A DNA stretch of 64,000 nucleotides from Amycolatopsis nivea (GTDB lineage Bacteria > Actinomycetota > Actinomycetes > Mycobacteriales > Pseudonocardiaceae): the NCBI RefSeq assembly GCF_004522235.1, contig NZ_SDLT01000018.1, positions 62,001 to 126,000 on the forward strand, in the 5' to 3' direction. This document shows positions 6,986-15,721 of this stretch, piece by piece (the stretch's first letter is position 1; every line of letters begins with the position of its first letter). Below the pieces are notes generated by a model that was not told where the DNA came from, did no database searches, and saw only the letters and a program-made list of their open reading frames with translations. The position numbers and the translations under genes are program-made.

Positions 6986-9967
6986 ATGTCAGTGGAAACC
7001 GGTCAGCGGCCGCCGTCGGCGGCGGAGGGGGCCCCGAGCGCGGTCCGCGTCATCCGGCGGGACGGAAGCGTCTCGCCCTTCGACGCGGGCAAGATCTCGG
7101 TGGCGCTGACCAAGGCCTTCCTCGCGGTCGAGGGCGGCGACGCCGCCGCGTCCTCCCGCGTGCACCACGTGGTCGCGGAGCTGACCGGGCAGGTCGAGGC
7201 GGCGCTGCTGCGCCACACCGGCCCGGAGACCGCGCTGCACATCGAGCAGATCCAGGACCAGGTCGAACTCGCCCTCATGCGCGGCGAGCACCACAAGGTC
7301 GCCCGCGCCTACGTGCTCTACCGCGACGAGCGCACGAAGGCCCGCGAGGCCGCCGCGCCGGCGTCCGCCGAGGTCGCGCTGAGCGTCAAGGGCGCCGACG
7401 GGACGCTGCGCCCGCTCGACTGGGCGCGCGTTTCGCACGTCGTCGGCGAGGCCGTCGCCGGGCTCGAGGACGTCTCCGCCGAGCCGGTGCTGGCCGAGGC
7501 CAAGCGCAACCTCTACGACGGCATCACCGCCGACGAACTGGCGCTCGCGCAGATCATGGCCGCGCGCGTGCTCGTCGAGCAGGAGCCGAACTACTCGTTC
7601 GTGTCCGCCCGCCTGCTGCTGGACAAGCTGCGCGGCGAGGCGCTGAGCTACCTCGCGCAGAAGCCGCGCCAGGCCAGCCAGGACGAGATGGCGGCCGAAT
7701 ACCCGGCGTACTTCCGCGCCTACCTGCGCCGCGCGGTCGAACTGGAACTGGTCGACGGCGAGCTGCTGCGCTTCGACCTGGACAAGATCACCGCCGCCAT
7801 TCACGCCGAGCGCGACCTCGACTTCGGCTTCCTCGGCCTGCAGACCCTGTACGACCGGTACTTCCAGCACCACAACGGCGTGCGGTTCGAGCTGCCGCAG
7901 GCGTTCTTCATGCGCGTCGCGATGGGCCTGGCGATCCGCGAGGACGACCGCGAAGCCCGCGCGATCGAGTTCTACGAACTGCTGTCGACGTTCCACTTCA
8001 TGGCGTCCACCCCGACGCTGTTCAACAGCGGCACCAACCGCGCGCAGCTGTCGTCCTGCTTCCTGACCACTGTGGACGACGACCTGGACTCGATTTTCCA
8101 GGCGTACAAGAACAACGCGCTGCTGGCCAAGTACTCGGGCGGCCTCGGCAACGACTGGACCCCGGTCCGCGGCCTCGGCGCGCACATCAAGGGCACCAAC
8201 GGCCAGTCCCAGGGCGTCGTGCCGTTCCTGAAGATCGCCAACGACACCGCGGTCGCGGTCAACCAGGGCGGCAAGCGCAAGGGCGCGGCGTGCGCGTACC
8301 TGGAGACCTGGCACGTCGACATCGAGGAATTCCTCGACCTGCGCAAGAACACCGGCGACGACCGGCGGCGCACGCACGACATGAACACCGCCAACTGGGT
8401 CCCGGACGAGTTCCTGCGCCGCGTCGAGGCGAACGCCGAGTGGACGCTGTTCTCCCCGAACGAGACGCCGGACCTGCACGACCTCTACGGCAACGCGTTC
8501 GCGCAGCGCTACCGCGAGTACGAGGCGGCCGCCGCGCGCGGCGAGATCAAGGTGTTCCGCAAGGTCCGCGCGGTCGAGCTGTGGCGGCGGATGCTGACCA
8601 TGCTGTTCGAGACCGGCCACCCGTGGATCACCTTCAAGGACCCGTGCAACCTGCGTTCGCCGCAGCAGCACGTCGGCGTCGTGCACTCGTCCAACCTGTG
8701 CACCGAGATCACGCTGAACACGAACACCGAAGAGGTCGCGGTCTGCAACCTCGGCTCGGTGAACCTGCTCAAGCACGTCACTCCGTCCGGTTTGGACACT
8801 GAGCGGCTCGAGAAGACCGTGCGCACCGCGGTCCGCATGCTCGACAACGTGATCGACATCAACTTCTACACGATCCCGGAGGCGCGCCGTTCCAACCTGC
8901 GCCACCGTCCGGTCGGCCTGGGCATCATGGGCTTCCAGGACGCGCTGTTTGAGCTAGGCGTGCCGTTCGCGTCCGCCGACGCGGTGAAGTTCGCCGACGT
9001 CTCGATGGAGCACCTCTCCTACTACGCGATCTCGGCCTCGACCGACCTCGCCGAGGAGCGCGGCCAGTACCAGACGTTCGAGGGTTCCTTGTGGAGCAAG
9101 GGAATCCTGCCGATCGACTCGATGCAGCTGCTCATCGACGCCCGCCAGGGCGACGGCCTCGACGTCGACACCTCCACGACGCTGGACTGGGCCCCGCTGC
9201 GCGAGCGCGTCAAGACCGTCGGCATGCGCAACTCGAACGTGATGGCGATCGCGCCGACCGCGACGATCTCCAACATCTCCGGCGTCGGCCAGTCGATCGA
9301 GCCGCTGTTCCAGAACCTGTACGTCAAGTCGAACATGTCCGGCGACTTCACCGTCGTCAACCCGCACCTGGTCAAGAGCCTCAAGGCGCGCGGCCTGTGG
9401 GACGAGGTCATGGTCAGCGACCTCAAGTACTTCGACGGCAGCCTCGGCCAGATCGACCGCGTTCCGGACGACCTCAAGGCGCTGTACGCGACCGCCTTCG
9501 AGATCGAGTCGAAGTGGATCGTGGACGCCGGTTCGGTGCGGCAGAAGTGGATCGACCAGGCGCAGTCGCTGAACCTGTACATCGCGGCGCCGAGCGGCCG
9601 CAAGCTCGACGAGCTGTACCGCTACGCCTGGCACAAGGGCCTCAAGACCACGTACTACCTGCGGGCGCAGTCCGCGACGCACGTGGAGAAGAGCACCCTG
9701 CGCGGCACGGACGGCAAGCTGAACGCCGTCTCCGCCACCCCCGCCCCGGCCGCTCCGGCTGCCGCTGCTCCAGCCGCCGCGCCTTCCCCGGCACCGTCGC
9801 CGTCGCCGTCCGCCGCGGTCCCGGCCGCCTCCCCCGCACCGTCGCCGTCGCCCGCCGCGGCCGTCCCGGCGGAGCCGAAGGAGATGCCGAAGACCGACGT
9901 CGACTTCGTCGCCACCGAGGGCGCTGCCTGCCGGATCGACGACCCCGACTGCGAAGCCTGCCAGTAA
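6986..9967 (+). CDS. nrdA: Ribonucleoside-diphosphate reductase alpha subunit (class I)
   Basis: A 993-aa large subunit of class I ribonucleotide reductase, which reduces NDPs to dNDPs. An ATP-cone begins VRVIRRDGSVSPFDAGKI, and a second cone-like segment follows (GTLRPLDWARVSHVVGEA). Catalytic-barrel signatures are STPTLFNSGT, QLSSCFL, HSSNLCTEITLNT and PTATISNISGVGQSIEP. An Ala/Pro/Ser-rich linker of about 60 residues precedes the C-terminal redox tail CRIDDPDCEACQ (Cys982, Cys989, Cys992). ATG 6986 has GGAG six bases upstream; an earlier in-frame ATG at 6923 lacks a good ribosome site. It forms an operon with nrdB 14 bases downstream, under NrdR boxes. Confidence 0.96.
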   Translation: MSVETGQRPPSAAEGAPSAVRVIRRDGSVSPFDAGKISVALTKAFLAVEGGDAAASSRVHHVVAELTGQVEAALLRHTGPETALHIEQIQDQVELALMRGEHHKVARAYVLYRDERTKAREAAAPASAEVALSVKGADGTLRPLDWARVSHVVGEAVAGLEDVSAEPVLAEAKRNLYDGITADELALAQIMAARVLVEQEPNYSFVSARLLLDKLRGEALSYLAQKPRQASQDEMAAEYPAYFRAYLRRAVELELVDGELLRFDLDKITAAIHAERDLDFGFLGLQTLYDRYFQHHNGVRFELPQAFFMRVAMGLAIREDDREARAIEFYELLSTFHFMASTPTLFNSGTNRAQLSSCFLTTVDDDLDSIFQAYKNNALLAKYSGGLGNDWTPVRGLGAHIKGTNGQSQGVVPFLKIANDTAVAVNQGGKRKGAACAYLETWHVDIEEFLDLRKNTGDDRRRTHDMNTANWVPDEFLRRVEANAEWTLFSPNETPDLHDLYGNAFAQRYREYEAAAARGEIKVFRKVRAVELWRRMLTMLFETGHPWITFKDPCNLRSPQQHVGVVHSSNLCTEITLNTNTEEVAVCNLGSVNLLKHVTPSGLDTERLEKTVRTAVRMLDNVIDINFYTIPEARRSNLRHRPVGLGIMGFQDALFELGVPFASADAVKFADVSMEHLSYYAISASTDLAEERGQYQTFEGSLWSKGILPIDSMQLLIDARQGDGLDVDTSTTLDWAPLRERVKTVGMRNSNVMAIAPTATISNISGVGQSIEPLFQNLYVKSNMSGDFTVVNPHLVKSLKARGLWDEVMVSDLKYFDGSLGQIDRVPDDLKALYATAFEIESKWIVDAGSVRQKWIDQAQSLNLYIAAPSGRKLDELYRYAWHKGLKTTYYLRAQSATHVEKSTLRGTDGKLNAVSATPAPAAPAAAAPAAAPSPAPSPSPSAAVPAASPAPSPSPAAAVPAEPKEMPKTDVDFVATEGAACRIDDPDCEACQ

Positions 9968-9981
9968 GGAATTCCTGAACC

Positions 9982-11055
9982 ATGACGAACGTGGAAACGA
10001 CGGACGCGACCGGCCTCGGCGAGATCGAGGTCGGCGCGGCCCGGATCAACGTCGACGACAAGCGCATGATCAACGCGCGCGCCGACGTCAACCAGCTGCT
10101 GCCGATGAAGTACCGGTGGGCGTGGGACAAGTACCTGGCGGCGTGCAACAACCACTGGATGCCGACCGAGGTCGCGATGCAGGCCGACATCGCACTGTGG
10201 AAGTCGCCGGACGGCCTCACCGAGGACGAGCGGCAGATGCTCAAGCGCAACCTCGGCTTCTTCGCCACGGCGGAGTCGTTGGTGGCCAACAACATCGTGC
10301 TCGCGGTGTACCGCCAGATCACGAACCCGGAGTGCCGCCAGTACCTGCTGCGCCAGGCGTTCGAGGAGGCCGTGCACACGCACACCTTCCAGTACATCTG
10401 CGAAAGCCTCGGCCTGGTCGAGGGCGAGCTGTTCAACATGTACCGCGAGGTCCCGTCCATTTCGGACAAGGACGCGTGGGCGCTGAAGTACACGCAGAAC
10501 CTGGAGAACCCGGACTTTGAGACCGGCACGCCGGAGGCCGACCAGGCGTTCCTGCGCGACCTCGTGGCGTTCTACGTGATCTTCGAGGGCATGTGGTTCT
10601 ACACTGGTTTCGCGCAGATCCTGTCGCTGGGCCGGCGGAACAAGATGGTCGGCATCGCCGAGCAGTACCAGTACATCCTGCGCGACGAGTCGATCCACCT
10701 GAACTTCGGCATCGACTGCATCAACCAGATCAAGATCGAGAACCCGCACCTGTGGACCGAGGAGTTCCAGGCCGAGGTGCGCGGAATGCTGCAGGACGCG
10801 TGCGAGCTCGAAGTGAAGTACGCCCGAGACACCATGCCGCGCGGCATGCTCGGCCTGTCGGCTGACCTGTGCGAGCAGTACATGCACTTCATCACCGACC
10901 GGCGCGCCCAGCAGATCGGCCTCACCCCGATCTACGGCGAGAACGAAAACCCGTTCCCGTGGATGTCGGAGGCGATGGACCTGAAGAAGGAAAAGAACTT
11001 CTTCGAAACCCGCGTCATCGAATACCAGTCCGGCGGCGCGCTCGACTGGGACTGA
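9982..11055 (+). CDS. nrdB: Ribonucleotide reductase small subunit, class Ic-like (Phe replaces radical Tyr)
   Basis: A 357-aa R2 protein with ferritin-like fold. Metal ligands can be read as Glu98 (FFATAESL), Glu129 and His132 (EEAVHTHTF), Glu202 (FEGMWFY), Glu236 and His239 (DESIHL). The position of the radical tyrosine (Tyr122 in E. coli NrdB) is Phe136, and Glu98 replaces the usual Asp ligand. Both are the hallmarks of class Ic R2 proteins such as that of Chlamydia trachomatis (Phe127, Glu89), which use a Mn/Fe cofactor instead of a tyrosyl radical. The numbering is offset by exactly nine at all ligands. It is co-transcribed with nrdA and followed by a strong hairpin. Confidence 0.95.
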   Translation: MTNVETTDATGLGEIEVGAARINVDDKRMINARADVNQLLPMKYRWAWDKYLAACNNHWMPTEVAMQADIALWKSPDGLTEDERQMLKRNLGFFATAESLVANNIVLAVYRQITNPECRQYLLRQAFEEAVHTHTFQYICESLGLVEGELFNMYREVPSISDKDAWALKYTQNLENPDFETGTPEADQAFLRDLVAFYVIFEGMWFYTGFAQILSLGRRNKMVGIAEQYQYILRDESIHLNFGIDCINQIKIENPHLWTEEFQAEVRGMLQDACELEVKYARDTMPRGMLGLSADLCEQYMHFITDRRAQQIGLTPIYGENENPFPWMSEAMDLKKEKNFFETRVIEYQSGGALDWD

Positions 11056-11080
11056 TCCCGGTTCCGGCACAACGCTGAAC

Positions 11081-11118
11081 ACTCGGCCCCGTCCTGGTTC
11101 GCCAGGGCGGGGCCGAGT
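11081..11118 (+). terminator. nrdAB terminator hairpin
   Basis: actcggccccg pairs with cggggccgagt, and the inner cctgg/ccagg pairs again, making a nearly continuous long stem. It begins 26 bases after the nrdB stop. There is no U tract, as is common in actinomycetes. Confidence 0.75.
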
Positions 11119-11234
11119 CGCGTTTCGGCGAGCCGGTCTGTTTCGCCACCACTGCGTGGTCCGAGGCCGCACTGAATCCCGCCATCCGGGAGCCGCGTCC
11201 GGCTTGTGCCGGATCCGCGCGGAAACCGCTAAGC

Positions 11235-11440
11235 TCAGCCCCGCCACTGGTTCGCCAGGACGCAGCCGCGTCCCGGCGAGGCAACAGGGAACCCGGTGCG
11301 ATTCCGGGACTGCCCCGCAGCGGTATGTGGGAACGAAAGCTGTCACCGCGAAACGCGGTAAAGCACTGGGCGCCCCGCCCGGGAAGCGACAGCCGGTAGG
11401 CACGAGCGATACGCCCACGAGTCCGAATACCTGCCAATGG
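11235..11440 (+). ncRNA. Cobalamin (adenosylcobalamin) riboswitch
   Basis: The conserved core is readable in order: caacagggaacccggtgcg, attccgggactgccccgcag, cggt, then the distal arm ending with the B12 box agtccgaatacctgcc (11420-11435). This is the canonical cobalamin riboswitch consensus. It lies in the leader of metE, the B12-independent methionine synthase, whose expression is expected to be shut off when cobalamin is available. The exact 5' boundary is approximate. Confidence 0.93.
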
Positions 11441-11520
11441 CACGCACGCCGACGGCGTGCGTGAGTCCGGGCCTCGCGGGAAGGGCACCGACCGAAGCAC
11501 GACTTCCGCGTGCCCGGACT
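11441..11520 (+). promoter_or_regulatory. Riboswitch expression platform hairpins
   Basis: A perfect 10-bp stem with a gac loop (cacgcacgcc/ggcgtgcgtg, 11441-11463) follows the B12 box at once. It is followed by a second long stem, agtccgggc (11464-11472) with gcccggact (11512-11520) and the inner cgcgggaag/cttccgcg. The metE ribosome site gtgagg starts 15 bases later. The arrangement suggests terminator or translation-control folding downstream of the aptamer; which mechanism applies is inference. Confidence 0.6.
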
Positions 11521-11549
11521 CTTCCGGCGAGCACGTGAGGATGCATGCT

Positions 11550-13814
11550 GTGAACACGATCGGCACCACGATTCTCGGCTATCCGCGGATCGGCCCAGCC
11601 CGAGAACTCAAACGAGCACTCGAGTCCTACTGGTCAGGAAAAACCACCGAAGAAGACCTCTTGACCACCGGACGGCAGCTGCGCGAGCAAACCTGGACAG
11701 CCCTGCGAGACCAGGGCCTCGGCTCAATCCCGTCCAGCACTTTCTCGCTCTACGACCAGGTCTTGGACACCACCGCCCTGTTCGGCGCTCTGCCGGACCG
11801 CTTCACCCGGCTGGGCCTCTCGCCACTGGACACCTACTTCGCCGCCGCACGAGGAGTCCCGGACGCACCCGCCCTCGAAATGACGAAGTGGTTCGACACC
11901 AACTACCACTACCTGGTCCCGGAACTGGGCCCGAACTCCCGCTTCGCACTCACCGGCACCGCCCCGATCGACGAAGTCCGCGAAGCACAAGCGCTAGGCA
12001 TCACGCCACGCCCGGTACTCGTCGGACCGGTCACTTTCCTACTGCTGGCCAAGCCCACCGAACCCGGCTTCACCCCGCTGGAACTGCTGGACGAACTACT
12101 GCCCGCCTACGCCGAACTTCTGGGCAAGCTGGCCGACGAGGGCGTCGAATGGGTCCAGTTGGACGAACCAGCCTTCGCAGCCGACCGAACCACGCCTGAG
12201 TTCAACGCACTCACCCGCGCCTACCACTGGCTGGCCAAGGAAACCCACCGCCCGAAGCTCCTGGCAGCCGGATACTTCGGCGGCCTCGGCCGAGCACTGG
12301 GCGTCCTGGCCCGCTCCCCCATCGAAGCAATAGCCGTAGACCTGGTAACCGACGAGTCCTTTGTGGACACAGTCGCAGCGGAAGGAGCACTGCGAGACAA
12401 GGAAGTCCTAGCCGGAGTAGTAGACGGCCGAAATGTCTGGCGCACCGACCCAGACGTCGCACTAGCCCACGCAGCGCAACTGCGAGACACCGCCGCACAC
12501 GTGAGCATCTCAACGTCATGCTCGCTACTTCACGTCCCCTACGACGTGAACGCGGAAACAGACCTCGCCCCGCGCCTCAAGAACTGGCTGGCTTTCGCGA
12601 AGCAAAAGGTGGACGAGGTCGTCCTGCTAGGCCGAGCCCTAAGCGGAGAGAAGGCCGACCTCACTCCAGCCCGAGCCGCGGCCGCCGACCGAGCCGGAGC
12701 CGCCGAACTCAACGACGCCAACGTCCGTGCACGAGTCAACGCACTCCGCCCAGTAGACACCGTCCGCGCGCCGTATGCAGAACGCGCTGCGGCACAACAA
12801 CAATCACTGAACCTGCCCCCACTCCCGACCACCACAATCGGCTCCTTCCCGCAAACCAGCGAGGTCCGCCGAGCCCGAGCCGCACACCGCGCGGGCAAAC
12901 TCGACGACACCGCCTACCGCACCGCGATGCGCACCGAAATCGACCGCGTCGTACGGCTGCAGGAAGACCTCGGCCTAGACGTCCTGGTCCACGGCGAACC
13001 CGAGCGCAACGACATGGTCCAGTACTTCGCCGAACAACTGACCGGCTTCGCGGCGACCGCCCTCGGCTGGGTCCAGTCGTACGGATCCCGTTGCGTCCGC
13101 CCGCCAATCCTCTTCGGCGACGTCTCCCGGCCACGCCCGATGGCTGTCGAATGGGCGCAGTACGCGCAAAGCCGCACCGACCGCCCGGTGAAGGGCATGC
13201 TGACCGGCCCGGTCACGATCCTGGCGTGGTCGTTCGTCCGTGACGACCAGCCCCTGGCCGACACCGCACGCCAGGTCGCGCTGGCCGTCCGGGACGAGGT
13301 CGCGGATCTGGAGGCCGCCGGAATCCGCATCATTCAGGTCGACGAACCGGCATTGCGCGAGTTGCTGCCGCTGCACGCGGCGGACCGCGAGGCGTATTTC
13401 GACTGGGCAGTGCCCGCGTTCCGGCTGGCTACCTCAGGCGTCGCGGAAACGACGCAGATCCACACGCACATGTGCTACTCGGAATTCGGCGACGTGCTGC
13501 CCGCGATCGACGCCCTCGACGCCGACGTCACCAGCATCGAGGCCGCCCGCTCGAAGATGGAAGTACTCGCCGACCTCAACGAAGCGGGCTTCGGCCGCGG
13601 CGTCGGACCCGGCGTGTACGACATCCACTCGCCGCGCGTGCCGGACCAGACCGAGATGACGGACTTGGTGCGCACGGCGCTCGGCGCGGTTCCGGCGGAA
13701 CGGCTGTGGATCAATCCGGACTGCGGTCTCAAGACCCGCGGTTACGCCGAGGTCGAGCCGGCGCTGCGGCATCTGGTCGGCGCGGCCCGGGAACTGCGCG
13801 CCGAACCTCGCTGA
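11550..13814 (+). CDS. metE: Cobalamin-independent methionine synthase
   Basis: A 754-aa 5-methyltetrahydropteroyltriglutamate-homocysteine methyltransferase. It shows both halves of the duplicated barrel: the N-terminal half begins [23 protein letters not shown], and the C-terminal catalytic half runs from [17 protein letters not shown]. Zinc and substrate motifs include [31 protein letters not shown] and [13 protein letters not shown] (the zinc-ligand Cys region). GTG 11550 was chosen because GAGG lies nine bases upstream and family members start directly before [12 protein letters not shown] 11541 is the alternative. It is controlled by the cobalamin riboswitch in its leader and ends in a strong hairpin. 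Confidence 0.96.
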   Translation: MNTIGTTILGYPRIGPARELKRALESYWSGKTTEEDLLTTGRQLREQTWTALRDQGLGSIPSSTFSLYDQVLDTTALFGALPDRFTRLGLSPLDTYFAAARGVPDAPALEMTKWFDTNYHYLVPELGPNSRFALTGTAPIDEVREAQALGITPRPVLVGPVTFLLLAKPTEPGFTPLELLDELLPAYAELLGKLADEGVEWVQLDEPAFAADRTTPEFNALTRAYHWLAKETHRPKLLAAGYFGGLGRALGVLARSPIEAIAVDLVTDESFVDTVAAEGALRDKEVLAGVVDGRNVWRTDPDVALAHAAQLRDTAAHVSISTSCSLLHVPYDVNAETDLAPRLKNWLAFAKQKVDEVVLLGRALSGEKADLTPARAAAADRAGAAELNDANVRARVNALRPVDTVRAPYAERAAAQQQSLNLPPLPTTTIGSFPQTSEVRRARAAHRAGKLDDTAYRTAMRTEIDRVVRLQEDLGLDVLVHGEPERNDMVQYFAEQLTGFAATALGWVQSYGSRCVRPPILFGDVSRPRPMAVEWAQYAQSRTDRPVKGMLTGPVTILAWSFVRDDQPLADTARQVALAVRDEVADLEAAGIRIIQVDEPALRELLPLHAADREAYFDWAVPAFRLATSGVAETTQIHTHMCYSEFGDVLPAIDALDADVTSIEAARSKMEVLADLNEAGFGRGVGPGVYDIHSPRVPDQTEMTDLVRTALGAVPAERLWINPDCGLKTRGYAEVEPALRHLVGAARELRAEPR

Positions 13815-13820
13815 CGCGTC

Positions 13821-13857
13821 CCGGTGCCGGGCATCGCGTCCCGCTGCCCGGCACCGG
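13821..13857 (+). terminator. metE terminator hairpin
   Basis: ccggtgccgggca (13821-13833) pairs perfectly with tgcccggcaccgg (13845-13857) around an 11-base loop, six bases after the metE stop. Confidence 0.8.
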
Positions 13858-13890
13858 TCCGAGGATCACCCGAACGGCAGGCCCGCGAGG

Positions 13891-13909
13891 TATTGTCAAT
13901 GCGTCAATA
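13891..13909. promoter_or_regulatory. Candidate operator upstream of the P450 gene
   Basis: An AT-richer patch, tattgtcaatgcgtcaata, forms a dyad (tattg/caata) and contains two direct GTCAAT elements. It lies 49 bases before the P450 start. The pattern resembles a repressor site, but no regulator gene is adjacent. Confidence 0.3.
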
Positions 13910-13957
13910 ACGCGGGACCGTGGAGGCGGCCGATACCCTGACCGGGAGGTGGTCGCC

Positions 13958-15475
13958 ATGGCGGACGTGACCGGAAAGACGAGGCTCCCGGCGGCAGGCG
14001 GCGCGCTCGGCAAGGTCGCCCACGCCGGGAGCGACGGCGTCACGCGGCTGTCGGAGAACCTGCGCGGCCGGATGCCGCCGCTGACCGCGATCCCGTTGCC
14101 GCGCAAGTTCGACGAACGCTGGCTCGGCGCGCGCTGGCCGGTCCGCGAACTCGCGGCGCCGCCGGCGGGCAGCGGCCTGAAGCCGGTGCTCGGCGACGAC
14201 GGGCCGCCGCTGATCGGCCACACGCTCGACGGGATGCGGTTCGGCCTCGACTTCAGCCTGCACCGCTTCGAGCAGTTCGGCCCGGTGTCGTGGATGGGCG
14301 TGTTCGGCCAGCGGATCGTGACGCTGTCCGGAGCCGAGGCCACCCAGGCCGCGCTCGTGAACAAGGACAAGGCGTTTTCCCAGGAGGGCTGGAAGTTCTT
14401 CATCGAGCGGTTCTTCGAGCGCGGGCTCATGCTGCTCGATTTCGGCGAGCACCACCTGCACCGGCGGATCATGCAGGAGGCGTTCACGCGCGACCGGCTC
14501 CGCGGCTACGTCGCGCAGATGGGTCCGGCGCTGCGCGAAGGCGTCGCCGCGCTGCCGTCCGGCCGTCCCCAGCTGTACTGGGCGTTCAAACAGCTGACGC
14601 TGGACGTCGCGACGCAGGTTTTCATGGGCATGCGCTCCGCCTCCGACGCCGAGCGCATCAACCGCGCGTTCGTGGCCGCTGTGCGCGCCGGTACCGCCGT
14701 CGTGCGCTATCCGGTGCCTGGCGGTCGCTGGGCCGCGGGTTTGCGCGGCAGGCGGACGCTGGAGCGCTATTTCGGCGAGAACCTGGCGGCCAAGCGCGAC
14801 GCGGACGGCGACGACCTGTTCTCCGCGCTCTGCCACGCCGTTTCCGAGGACGGCGACCGGTTCAGCGACGCCGACATCGTCAACCACATGATCTTCCTGA
14901 TGATGGCCGCGCACGACACGACCACCATCACCGCCAGCGCGATGGCCTACTACCTCGCGAAACACCCGGAATGGCAGGACCGCGCCCGCGAGGAGTCGCT
15001 ACGCCTCGGCGACGACCTGCCGGACCTCGACGCGCTGGAAAGCCTCGAAACGCTGGATCTGGTGATGAAGGAGGCGCTGCGGCTCCGCGCGCCGGTGCCG
15101 TCGCTGGCGCGAAAGACCACAAAGGACACTGCCGTCCTCGGCCATTACCTGCCGGAAGGCACCATGGTCGCGGTTTCGCCGACGCTGAACCACCACTCCC
15201 CCGAGCACTGGACCGATCCGCTGCGCTTCGACCCCGAGCGGTTCGGCCCGGACCGCCGCGAGGACAAGGCGCACCGGTTCGCGTGGATGCCGTTCGGCGG
15301 CGGCGCGCACAAGTGCATCGGGCTGCAGTTCGGCGGTCTCGAGGTGAAAGCGCTCATGCACGAACTGCTGCGGGCGCACCGCTGGTCGGTGCCCGAGGAC
15401 TACGTCGCGAAGTGGGACTACGTCTCGCTTCCGGTGCCCGCCGACGGACTGCCCGCCCGGTTGGCCTATCGTTGA
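13958..15475 (+). CDS. Cytochrome P450
   Basis: A 505-aa haem-thiolate monooxygenase, longer than typical actinobacterial P450s (about 400 aa) because of a roughly 75-residue N-terminal extension. The I-helix motif is AAHDTT (317-322), the ExxR motif is Glu372-Arg375 (KEALR), and the haem-binding loop is FGGGAHKCIG with Cys453. PERF (426-429) matches the PERF motif. The domain resembles CYP51/CYP136-type membrane-associated sterol or fatty-acid enzymes more than soluble CYP105-type enzymes, but the substrate is unknown. ATG 13958 has GGGAGG upstream. No ferredoxin gene lies beside it. Confidence 0.92.
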   Translation: MADVTGKTRLPAAGGALGKVAHAGSDGVTRLSENLRGRMPPLTAIPLPRKFDERWLGARWPVRELAAPPAGSGLKPVLGDDGPPLIGHTLDGMRFGLDFSLHRFEQFGPVSWMGVFGQRIVTLSGAEATQAALVNKDKAFSQEGWKFFIERFFERGLMLLDFGEHHLHRRIMQEAFTRDRLRGYVAQMGPALREGVAALPSGRPQLYWAFKQLTLDVATQVFMGMRSASDAERINRAFVAAVRAGTAVVRYPVPGGRWAAGLRGRRTLERYFGENLAAKRDADGDDLFSALCHAVSEDGDRFSDADIVNHMIFLMMAAHDTTTITASAMAYYLAKHPEWQDRAREESLRLGDDLPDLDALESLETLDLVMKEALRLRAPVPSLARKTTKDTAVLGHYLPEGTMVAVSPTLNHHSPEHWTDPLRFDPERFGPDRREDKAHRFAWMPFGGGAHKCIGLQFGGLEVKALMHELLRAHRWSVPEDYVAKWDYVSLPVPADGLPARLAYR

Positions 15476-15548
15476 CGGCCGCCGAGCGGGACAGAAAGGT
15501 CGACAGCTGGAGACAAAACTGCAGTACAAGCCACCTTCGTGTACTCAA

Positions 15549-15634
15549 GGTGACTTGATGTCACCAGTTGTGTAGTGCCCATCACTCGTTCAGCCGGTAG
15601 ACACCCTGTTTGGTCCGTGATGCCGTGGCATCAC
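15549..15634. promoter_or_regulatory. Two dyads upstream of the PAS-GGDEF-EAL gene
   Basis: ggtgac-ttgat-gtcacc (15549-15565) and the 18-bp palindrome gtgatgccgtggcatcac (15617-15634) lie in the otherwise empty interval between the P450 and the next gene. They could be operators or part of a terminator; the sequence alone does not decide. Confidence 0.35.
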
Positions 15635-15721
15635 TTGCGGCCAACTCGTACCCAGTGTGGGTCTTCGGATCCTCCGCACCGGGTCTGAGCTGGTCTTTGT
15701 CCGCGTATGAAGAGGTGGAGT

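Noticed and set aside
14290-15558. Open frame of 422 aa
   Set aside because: It is the out-of-frame shadow of the P450 coding sequence, which has all P450 motifs in its own frame.
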